Both the position numbers and the translations under genes were made by a program. 34,383 bases of DNA from Mesorhizobium silamurunense (GTDB lineage: Bacteria > Pseudomonadota > Alphaproteobacteria > Rhizobiales > Rhizobiaceae). The notes under the pieces were generated by a model. It was not told where the DNA came from. It worked only from the letters and a program-made list of their open reading frames with translations, and did no database searches. The stretch lies in the NCBI RefSeq assembly GCF_014843825.1, contig NZ_JHQR01000368.1:1-34383 (forward strand), read 5' to 3'. This document shows, piece by piece, positions 23,135-30,004 of this stretch. Each line of letters begins with the position of its first letter. The stretch's first letter is position 1.

Positions 23135-24786
23135 CCAATCTCGTCGAGGTCAGGAACCTTAGGATCGAGGCGACGACCGACGCCGGACGTCTGGTTGAAA
23201 TCATCAAGGGCGTCAGCCTCGACATCGGCGACGGCGAGATCGTCGCCCTGATCGGCGAGAGCGGCTCGGGCAAGACGACGGTGGCGCTCTCGCTCATGGG
23301 CCATGCGCGGCCCGGCTGCCGGATCACCGGCGGCGAGATCAACGTAAACGGCAAGAACATGGCCGCGCTTCCCGAAAAGGAACGTGCCAGGTTGCGCGGC
23401 ACCGACATTGCTTATGTTCCGCAAAGTGCCGCCGCCGCCTTCAACCCCTCATCCACGGTCATGGAGCAGGTGATCGAGGTCACGCGGATCCACGGCCTGA
23501 TGCCTCCCGAACAGGCGCGAAAGCGCGCGATCGAGCTGTTCCGGGCCTTGTCGCTGCCAGACCCGGAAGGGATCGGCGCCCGTTATCCGCACCAGGTTTC
23601 GGGCGGGCAATTGCAGCGGCTGGCGGCGGCCATGGCGCTTATCGGCGATCCCAAGCTGGTCATCTTCGACGAGCCGACGACGGCACTCGACGTGACGACC
23701 CAGATCGACGTGCTCAAAGCATTCAAGTCGGTCATGAAGGCGGGCGGGATAGCGGGTGTCTACGTTTCCCACGACCTCGCGGTCGTCGCCCAGATCGCAG
23801 ATCGCATCGTGGTGCTGAAGGGCGGCGAAGTGCAGGAGACCGGCACGACGGCTGAAATCCTTTCGGCTGCCCGCCACCCCTATACGCGCGAACTGCTGGC
23901 TGCCTTCGAACCGAAGCCGCGGGGGGCGCAGGCGGACGCAGATGCGGCTGCGAAGCCGCTGCTACGTGTCGACAATCTCACGGCTGGCTACGGGGCGGTC
24001 CGTGCCGACGGTCTGCCGCTCATCCGCGCCGTCCACTCCGTCAGCCTGGTCGTGCAGAAGGGGCGCAACCTCGGGGTCATCGGCGAGTCCGGTTGCGGAA
24101 AATCGACGCTGGCGCGGGTCATCGCCGGCATCCATCCGGCGGCGGCCGGCGAGATCGTCTTCGACGGCAGAGAACTGGAGCGCGCCGCCAGGAAACGCAG
24201 CCAGGACCAGCTGCGCGAGATGCAGATCGTGTTCCAGTATGCCGATACCGCGCTCAATCCGGCCAAGCCTGTCGAGGACATCATCTCCCGTCCGCTAGCC
24301 TTCTATCACGGGCTCGACAGGCACGCGCGCTCGAAGCGCGTCGACGAACTGCTCGACATGGTGCGCCTGCCGAGGGCGCTGCGCTACCGTCATCCATCGG
24401 AGCTCTCGGGCGGCCAGAAGCAGCGCGTGAACTTCGCGCGCGCGCTGGCGGCAGACCCCAAGCTCATCATCTGTGACGAAATCACCTCGGCGCTCGACAC
24501 GGTGGTGGCGTCCGCCGTGATCGAGCTGCTCAAGGAGCTGCAGAGCGAGCTGGGACTCTCTTACATCTTCATCAGCCACGACCTCTCCGTCGTCGAGGCC
24601 ATCTGTGACGAGATCATGGTCATGTACAATGGTGAGAGAGTGGAGCAGATCACGCCCGACAAGTTGAAGGCGCCGACCCACCCCTATTCCAAGCTTCTGT
24701 TCTCGTCGGTGCCAAAGCTCGATCCGACCTGGCTCGACGGCCTCGTCCGCGACCCGGAGCTCGTCAGCCAGTACGGCCACCGCTAG
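23131..24786 (+). CDS. ABC importer double ATPase (fused DppD-DppF)
   Basis: A 551-residue protein with two complete ABC ATPase domains in one chain. Domain 1 (about 1-265): GESGSGKTT at 42-50, signature VSGGQLQR, Walker B LVIFDEPTTALD. Domain 2 (about 275-551): GESGCGKST at 318-326, signature LSGGQKQR, Walker B LIICDEITSALD. In domain 2 the usual Pro after Glu is Ile, a mild departure. A short Ala-rich linker near 265-275 joins them. Such DppD-DppF fusions occur widely in alphaproteobacteria. It hydrolyses ATP to drive import through the DppB/C-like permeases. ATG 23131 overlaps the upstream stop. It is the last gene of the operon and ends in a repeat. Confidence 0.92.
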   Translation: MTNLVEVRNLRIEATTDAGRLVEIIKGVSLDIGDGEIVALIGESGSGKTTVALSLMGHARPGCRITGGEINVNGKNMAALPEKERARLRGTDIAYVPQSAAAAFNPSSTVMEQVIEVTRIHGLMPPEQARKRAIELFRALSLPDPEGIGARYPHQVSGGQLQRLAAAMALIGDPKLVIFDEPTTALDVTTQIDVLKAFKSVMKAGGIAGVYVSHDLAVVAQIADRIVVLKGGEVQETGTTAEILSAARHPYTRELLAAFEPKPRGAQADADAAAKPLLRVDNLTAGYGAVRADGLPLIRAVHSVSLVVQKGRNLGVIGESGCGKSTLARVIAGIHPAAAGEIVFDGRELERAARKRSQDQLREMQIVFQYADTALNPAKPVEDIISRPLAFYHGLDRHARSKRVDELLDMVRLPRALRYRHPSELSGGQKQRVNFARALAADPKLIICDEITSALDTVVASAVIELLKELQSELGLSYIFISHDLSVVEAICDEIMVMYNGERVEQITPDKLKAPTHPYSKLLFSSVPKLDPTWLDGLVRDPELVSQYGHR

Positions 24787-24832
24787 AGCAATTCCAGGCA
24801 AGGCATGTAGCTTTCGCCGCTTCTACAATTGC
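24786..24832. repeat. Diverged Rhizobiales intergenic palindrome between convergent genes
   Basis: Immediately after the ATPase stop comes GAGCAATTCCAGG, and 20-odd bases later ACAATTGCGAG; GCAATT (24788-24793) and AATTGC (24827-24832) are the outer arms. AGAGCAATTCCAGG is the start of a common dispersed rhizobial intergenic palindrome. The right arm runs into the last codons of the convergent oxidoreductase gene, which stops at 24823. It may serve as a shared terminator. Confidence 0.5.
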
Positions 24833-26898
24833 GAGCAGAGCCGGTAGGCCTCATAGATCGACGAGTAGATGTCCCTGCTGGCAACCGCGTCTCCAATGCG
24901 GTGCAAGACGAACGATCCAGCAACCTGAGGCCCATCGTCCCCCTGGGTCATCGCTCCCATCATGAGCGCGATGTCGGTGACGCCGTTATTGGCAGAGCGG
25001 ACACGCAATTCCTGGTAGATATCTTCCACGGGCGCCGTGCCGCGCTCGACGATGAGTTGGGCCGCGGTCATTTCCGTTTCTGCACCGGTGAGCTCATGCC
25101 GGAACCTGGCGGCGATCCCGTTTGCTTGGCGCGCTGCCATGACCAGGCGAAGGTCACTGACGACCCGGATGCCGAGTTCCGCGGCGCGTTTGCGGAAACT
25201 CACCCTGTCCGGATAGGGAGTTTCGATCGCCAGCGTGTCATCCGCGATGGCCAAGCTGACCACGCGCCCCATGCGGGCCAGATGCAGAGCGCAGGACACC
25301 GCGGCCTGGCGTCCGGTCTCATCGTAGATCAGCACATCGTCCTTCGCCGGCACGACCCCGGTCAGGACGTCCCAGACGCTGTCGCAATGCTCAGCGCCCT
25401 CCAGCCATCCCATGTCCGGAATGCCGCCGGTGGCGACGATGACCGCGTCCGGTTTCTCGGCAAGAACGAGATCGGCGTCCGCATAGGTGTTGAGACGGAC
25501 TTCGACGCCGAGGCGGGCGAGCTCGTCGGCGCGCCAGTCCACTATGCCGATGAGATCCTTGCGGTCGTAGGCGGCGGCCGCGACGAGCACCTGCCCGCCA
25601 AGTCGCGCTCCGGCTTCAAGCAGGGTCACTTTGTGTCCGCGCTCGGCGGCGACCCGGGCCGCCTCCATCCCGCCCGGACCACCGCCGACCACGACCACTC
25701 GTTTCGGCGTTTCGGCCCAGTCAATGATATGGCTGACGATCGTTTCATGGCCGCTGGCGGGGTTGTGAATGCAGTGGACCTTCTTGTACAGGCAGTAGGA
25801 CGCGCCGACGCACGGGCGGATGCGTTCTTCTTCTCCCCGCATCACCTTCTCGACGATATGGGGATCGGCAATATGCGCTCGGGTCATGCCGACCAGGTCG
25901 ACGAGGTTCTCGCGGATCGCATGGCGCGCCGTAGCTACATCCCTGATCGCTGCGGCATGAATGACGGGCAGTCTGGTTTCCCGCTTGAACTCTCCAACCA
26001 GCGGCAGAAACGGCGCGCTCTTGCTGAACATGCCGGGCATGTTCTGCTCGGCCAAGGACAGGTCGGTGTCCATCCGCCCAAAGATGCAGTTGAAGAAGTC
26101 GATATGGCCCTCCTGCTCGAACAGCCGGGCAAAGGCAACGCATTCCTCGAAATCCGACCCGTCATCGACCGCCTCGTCGATCACGAACCGGAGGCCGACA
26201 GCGAAGTCGTCGCCCACAGCTCGACGGATCGCCTCATGGACCATCAGGCCGAAGCGCGCTCGGTTTTCGAGCGAGCCGCCAAAGGCATCCGCGCGTCTGT
26301 TGGTTCTGCGCGACAGGAATTGGCCGATCAGATGGCCGCCGGTTACGGTCTCGATGCCGTCCAGACCGCCGTCCCGGCAACGCCTGGCAGCACTTGCGTA
26401 ATCCTTGACGATCCTGTCGATGTCCGCCGCGTCCATTTCCTTCGGAAAATTCCGGTTTCGCGTCTCACGAACGCGCGACGGCGCCACCGGCGGGAGCCAG
26501 TTCCCGGCATAGGCAGTGGCGCGCCGGCCGAGATGCGAAACCTGGCACATGACGGCCGCGCCATGGCGATGAATTCGCTGCGACAGCGACTGGAGATGAG
26601 GGACTATGCGATCGGTCGAAAGGTCCAGTTGACCGCCGCCCCAACTCGAATCGGGCGAGGTCATCGCCGAGCCGCCCGCCATGGTCATCGCCAGGCCGCC
26701 GCGCGCTTTCTCCTCATGGTAGCGCTGGTAGCGCTCGAGCGGGAGACCGCCGTCGTCCAGCATCGAGGCATGGCTGGTGCTGACGATGCGGCTGCGCAGC
26801 GTCAGACCTTTGAGCCGAAACGGCTGAAGCAGAGGATCGCCGGATGCGCTGCCTGCTTTAGATGCCGCCGCCTTCACGTGCTGTTCCTCGCCATTCAT
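24823..26898 (-). CDS. NADH:flavin oxidoreductase / OYE-type Fe-S flavoprotein (demethylase-like)
   Basis: A 691-residue, two-part flavoenzyme of the trimethylamine dehydrogenase / 2,4-dienoyl-CoA reductase architecture. Residues about 20-360 are an OYE-like FMN barrel (PFRLKGLTLRSRIV, VMCQVSHLGRR, GGSLENRARF). A Cys cluster at 363-376 follows, then FAD/NAD domains (VVVVGGGPGGMEAARVAAERG). In this class, members demethylate N-methylated compounds such as N-methylproline, dimethylglycine or trimethylamine. The Fe-S motif reads CVGASYC...C: Cys363, Cys369 and Cys376 are present, but Ala366 stands where the second Cys of the C-x2-C-x2-C pattern is expected, and the last spacing is short. ATG 26898 is the only good start. 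It is divergent from the LysR gene, its probable regulator. Confidence 0.82.
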   Translation of the reverse strand: MNGEEQHVKAAASKAGSASGDPLLQPFRLKGLTLRSRIVSTSHASMLDDGGLPLERYQRYHEEKARGGLAMTMAGGSAMTSPDSSWGGGQLDLSTDRIVPHLQSLSQRIHRHGAAVMCQVSHLGRRATAYAGNWLPPVAPSRVRETRNRNFPKEMDAADIDRIVKDYASAARRCRDGGLDGIETVTGGHLIGQFLSRRTNRRADAFGGSLENRARFGLMVHEAIRRAVGDDFAVGLRFVIDEAVDDGSDFEECVAFARLFEQEGHIDFFNCIFGRMDTDLSLAEQNMPGMFSKSAPFLPLVGEFKRETRLPVIHAAAIRDVATARHAIRENLVDLVGMTRAHIADPHIVEKVMRGEEERIRPCVGASYCLYKKVHCIHNPASGHETIVSHIIDWAETPKRVVVVGGGPGGMEAARVAAERGHKVTLLEAGARLGGQVLVAAAAYDRKDLIGIVDWRADELARLGVEVRLNTYADADLVLAEKPDAVIVATGGIPDMGWLEGAEHCDSVWDVLTGVVPAKDDVLIYDETGRQAAVSCALHLARMGRVVSLAIADDTLAIETPYPDRVSFRKRAAELGIRVVSDLRLVMAARQANGIAARFRHELTGAETEMTAAQLIVERGTAPVEDIYQELRVRSANNGVTDIALMMGAMTQGDDGPQVAGSFVLHRIGDAVASRDIYSSIYEAYRLCSQL

Positions 26899-26957
26899 GA
26901 AGGTTATAGTTCGCTATTTGCGAGACTGCAGAAAGCTTGAAAATTGTTGGAGCAGCT

Positions 26958-26972
26958 ATACGCTGGGCGTAT
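26958..26972. promoter_or_regulatory. LysR-type T-N11-A palindrome at the lysR start
   Basis: ATACGC-TGG-GCGTAT is a perfect 6-bp inverted repeat that contains T-N11-A (T26959, A26971), the core LysR box. It covers the first two bases of the preferred lysR ATG (26971) and lies 60 bases upstream of the divergent flavoenzyme start. This placement suits autorepression of lysR and co-inducer-dependent activation of the flavoenzyme gene. A smaller repeat ATAG-TTCG-CTAT lies at 26906-26917. Confidence 0.5.
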
Positions 26973-27912
26973 GGCTGGTTTTGCGAAACTCGTCCCTTCC
27001 GCGCGCGGGCTGCTTGTCTTCGAGGCTGCCGCCCGGTCGGGCAGTTTTACCGCGGCCGCGCGGGAGTTCAACGTCACGCAACCATCCATCAGCCGCAGCA
27101 TCGCTCAGCTCGAGGCCGATCTCGGCGTGGCTCTGTTCACGCGAAGTGCCACGGGATTGACCCCGACTGCTGATGGCCGGGCACTCTGGTCGGCGGTGCG
27201 CGAAGGATTTAGCGGGATCGAGGAAGTCATCCGCAGGATAAAGGAGAAGAACGCAGCGAGGCCAGTCGTCACGCTCTCCCTTTCGAGTTCACTCGTGACG
27301 CATTGGTTCGTTCCGAGGCTGGGAGCCTTCACCACAAAATTTCCGGATGTGGACCTGAGGTTCGAACTGATCGCGGGCGTTTTGCGAGGATCTGCCGAGA
27401 ATGTCGACCTTGCCACGAGGATCCTGGCCGATGACAATACGCATTATCACCGCTGGGCGTTCTCGCCGGAAATCATCGTTCCGGTGTGCAGCCCATCCTA
27501 TCTGTCGGACCATGGTCGGTTGATGCATGCCGGAACCGGGGAGGGTCATGTCCTGCTCCACCTGACCGACGCCAGGGAGCAGTGGCTGGACGCCTGGGGC
27601 AGTGTAGCCGACCGCAAGACCAGCAGGGCAAAATGGCTCGAATTCTCGGACTACGCAGTCGTCCTTCAGGCCGCGATGAACGGGGAAGGCGTGGCGCTCG
27701 GCTGGCTCAGCAATGTTTCAAGGGCGCTGCTTCAGGGAACGCTTGTTCCAGCCTCGGACAGGCAGATCAATACTGGCCGGATCCATCAGCTGATTGCACC
27801 GCGCTCACGGCCGGTGCGGCCGATTGTCTCCGATATCTGCGCCTGGATGATCGCTGAGATGCAAGCCGAATTGAAAGCACTGCACCCGATATTGCGGCCT
27901 GACATATTGTAG
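26971..27912 (+). CDS. LysR family transcriptional regulator
   Basis: A 313-residue regulator with the N-terminal winged helix-turn-helix (LLVFEAAARSGSFTAAAREFNVTQPSISRSIAQLEADLGVALFTR, about residues 12-57, in GcvA-like style) and a C-terminal periplasmic-binding-like effector domain with VPVCSPSYL and VALGWLSN. ATG 26971 is preferred because the family N-terminus fits; a TTG at 26944 in frame is an alternative, with GGAG nearby but poorly spaced. It is divergent from the OYE-type flavoenzyme, the usual arrangement for a LysR target. The co-inducer is unknown and would be expected to be the flavoenzyme substrate or a pathway intermediate. Confidence 0.9.
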   Translation: MAGFAKLVPSARGLLVFEAAARSGSFTAAAREFNVTQPSISRSIAQLEADLGVALFTRSATGLTPTADGRALWSAVREGFSGIEEVIRRIKEKNAARPVVTLSLSSSLVTHWFVPRLGAFTTKFPDVDLRFELIAGVLRGSAENVDLATRILADDNTHYHRWAFSPEIIVPVCSPSYLSDHGRLMHAGTGEGHVLLHLTDAREQWLDAWGSVADRKTSRAKWLEFSDYAVVLQAAMNGEGVALGWLSNVSRALLQGTLVPASDRQINTGRIHQLIAPRSRPVRPIVSDICAWMIAEMQAELKALHPILRPDIL

Positions 27913-27925
27913 CGACAGGTACTGA

Positions 27926-28402
27926 CTACATCGGAAACAGGCTGGGCAGCGGCATGTGCGCCTTGACGATTGGGGACTTCAGCACAACGAAGCTGAAATA
28001 CTTGTCGATGCCGATATCCATGTCGGTCAGCCGCTCCATGATCGTCTGGTACTCACCGATGCCGGCGGTCACGAATTTCATCAAATAGTCGTAGCCGCCC
28101 GAGACGAGGTGGCATTCGATGACCTGATCTATTTTCTCCACGACAGCGAGAAAGCGGGCGAAGTCCACCTGGCGGTGGTTCTTCAACGTGATCTCGGTGA
28201 ACACGGTCAGCGTCTGGCCGAGCTTGCCGATGTTGACCTGCGCGGAATAGCCTTCGATGTAGCCCTCCGACTGAAGCTTCTTGACCCGCATCAGGCAGGG
28301 GCTCGGCGACAGGTGCACCAGCTCGGCCAGTTCGACGTTGGTGATGCGGCCGTTCTTCTGCAGTTCGTGAAGAATCTTGATATCGATCCGATCCAGTTTC
28401 AC
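27926..28402 (-). CDS. Lrp/AsnC family transcriptional regulator
   Basis: A 158-residue Lrp-type protein: winged HTH at the N-terminus (KLDRIDIKILHELQKNGRI, VELAELVHLSPSPCLMRVKKL) and a C-terminal RAM ligand-binding domain (VIECHLVSGGYDYLMKFVT, then the SFVVLKSPIVK strand). The start is GTG 28402, with GGAG seven bases ahead, giving the normal length; longer readings upstream have no family similarity. It diverges from the DadA-like dehydrogenase at 28626 and carries an Lrp-consensus-like box upstream. Local Lrp regulators next to amino-acid dehydrogenases (PutR, DadR and similar) typically sense the substrate amino acid and activate the catabolic gene. Confidence 0.9.
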   Translation of the reverse strand: MKLDRIDIKILHELQKNGRITNVELAELVHLSPSPCLMRVKKLQSEGYIEGYSAQVNIGKLGQTLTVFTEITLKNHRQVDFARFLAVVEKIDQVIECHLVSGGYDYLMKFVTAGIGEYQTIMERLTDMDIGIDKYFSFVVLKSPIVKAHMPLPSLFPM

Positions 28403-28421
28403 AGGCCGTCTCCACGAGAGG

Positions 28422-28442
28422 GTGCTACAGCACAAAATGCTG
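28422..28442. promoter_or_regulatory. Lrp-type operator with overlapping half-sites
   Basis: CAGCACAAAATGCTG (28428-28442) fits the E. coli Lrp consensus YAGHAWATTWTDCTR at 12 of 15 positions by my count. It overlaps a second inverted repeat, GTGCT-AC-AGCAC (28422-28433), so three GCT/AGC half-sites are spaced at about one DNA turn or less. It lies 20-40 bases upstream of the lrp GTG. Further toward the divergent dehydrogenase, AATTCTGC occurs twice, 24 bases apart (28525 and 28549). Confidence 0.55.
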
Positions 28443-28625
28443 CCTTGTAGATGACCATCGACACTACCACAGCCCGATGGCCTGTCCATCCGAACGGGTG
28501 CCGCTTGAAACGCAGGGACTCCCGAATTCTGCGAGCTCGTCGGAATAAAATTCTGCCTCGGCCCTAACTGCAGCAGCGGCTGCGTGCGCAACGCGGTAGA
28601 TTGAATTTTCAGGACAGAGAGGACC

Positions 28626-29951
28626 ATGCGCGCGCCGCTGCAGCAAATCGAGACGTACGGCGAACTGCCGCAATCCGCGGACGCGGTGGTGATCGGCGGC
28701 GGCATCGTCGGTGTCTTTTCGGCTTACTACCTGGCCAGGCGCGGCATGAGGGTCGCGCTTGTCGAAAAGGGACGCATCGGGGCCGAGCAGTCCTGCAGGA
28801 ACTGGGGTTGGTGCCGCCAGCAGAACCGCGACGCCCGCGAGCTGCCGATGGCAACCCGAAGTCTCGATCTGTGGGACAGCTTCGCAGCGGAGACCGGCGA
28901 AGATACCGGCTTTCGCCGCTGCGGCCTGCTCTACCTCAGCAATGACGAGGCGGAACTCGCCGGCTGGGCGCGCTGGCGTGACTTCGCCAGAACGGCCGGC
29001 GTCACCACGCATATGCTCGACAGCGCCGAGGCTGGCGAGCGCGGCCGCGCCACGGGCCGGAGCTGGAAGGGCGGCGTCTTCTCGCCGACCGACGGCACCG
29101 CCGATCCATCGCAGGCCGCGCCCGCGGTTGCGCGCGCCATCGTCAAGCTCGGGAACAGCGTGCACCAGAATTGCGCCGCGCGTGGTATCGAGACCGAGGG
29201 CGGGCGCCTGAGCGGCGTGGTCACGGAAAGCGGCACCATCCGCACGAAGGTGGCGGTGATGGCCGGCGGCGCCTGGGCGTCCTCCTTTTGCCATCAGTTC
29301 GGCTTCCGCTTTCCGCAGGCGTCCGTCCGCTCCTCCATCCTGTCCGTCTCGCCCGGCGCGGAGGGTCTGCCGGATGCGCTGCACACGGCACGGATTTCGG
29401 CCACGCGTCGAGGCGACGGCGGCTACACGCTCGCCATAAGCGGGCGCGGACGCGTGGATGTGACGCCGCAGCAGCTGCGCTTCTCCTCGCAATTCCTGCC
29501 CATGTTCCTGAAGCGGTGGCGAAGCCTCGCGCCCGGCGGGCTGCAAGGCATGCGTTCGGGCCACGAGACGCTGCAACGCTGGCGGCTCGACCGGCCGACG
29601 CCGATGGAGCGGATGCGCATCCTCGATCCGGCGCCGGACCGGGCGACCATCCGCCTGACCCACGCCCGGGCGCTCGAGCTCTTGCCGGCGCTGCGCCAGA
29701 CCAGGATCAGCGCGGCCTGGGCCGGCTACATCGATAGCACGCCGGACGGCGTGCCTGCCATCGGCGAGACCCATACCGTTCCAGGCTTCTTTCTGGCTGC
29801 GGGATTTTCGGGACACGGTTTTGGTATCGGGCCCGGCGCCGGGCATCTCGTCGCCGATCTGATGACCGGGTCGGAACCGATCGTCGATCCGAAGTCCTAC
29901 GACCCGCGGCGCTTCGATGCTTCGGCCTGGGGGAAAGTCGCCGACTTCTAG
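28626..29951 (+). CDS. FAD-dependent amino-acid dehydrogenase/oxidase (DadA/OoxB-like, DAO family)
   Basis: A 441-residue DAO-fold flavoprotein with AVVIGGGIVGVFSAYYLARRG (GGGIVG at 24-29), then EKGRIGAEQSCRNWGWCRQQNRD in the flavin-contact region and the C-terminal GYIDSTPDGVPAIGETHTVPGFFLAAGFSGHGFGIGPGAG. It resembles the catalytic beta subunits of opine and D-hydroxyproline dehydrogenases and other D-amino-acid dehydrogenases. ATG 28626 follows GAGAGGACC. It is divergent from the Lrp regulator and convergent with a gene pair for a FAD/NAD oxidoreductase and a small [2Fe-2S] protein, which are the usual alpha and gamma partners of such heterotrimers. It probably oxidises the C-N bond of an imino or secondary amino acid; the electron acceptor is likely not oxygen. 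Confidence 0.82.
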   Translation: MRAPLQQIETYGELPQSADAVVIGGGIVGVFSAYYLARRGMRVALVEKGRIGAEQSCRNWGWCRQQNRDARELPMATRSLDLWDSFAAETGEDTGFRRCGLLYLSNDEAELAGWARWRDFARTAGVTTHMLDSAEAGERGRATGRSWKGGVFSPTDGTADPSQAAPAVARAIVKLGNSVHQNCAARGIETEGGRLSGVVTESGTIRTKVAVMAGGAWASSFCHQFGFRFPQASVRSSILSVSPGAEGLPDALHTARISATRRGDGGYTLAISGRGRVDVTPQQLRFSSQFLPMFLKRWRSLAPGGLQGMRSGHETLQRWRLDRPTPMERMRILDPAPDRATIRLTHARALELLPALRQTRISAAWAGYIDSTPDGVPAIGETHTVPGFFLAAGFSGHGFGIGPGAGHLVADLMTGSEPIVDPKSYDPRRFDASAWGKVADF

Positions 29952-30004
29952 TCTCAAGCTCGATATTCCGTCATCGCTTGGCAGGTGAGGATTCCGGAAC
30001 TGCA

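Noticed and set aside
24829..26940. A very long open frame opposite the OYE-type flavoenzyme
   Set aside because: It mirrors the real gene on the other strand, is rich in Arg, Asp and His as expected for an antisense high-GC frame, and shows no domain.
28603..28625. Calling the GAATTTTCAGGACAG stretch a promoter element for the DadA-like gene
   Set aside because: It is too close to the ATG and better explained as the leader with the GAGAGG ribosome site.
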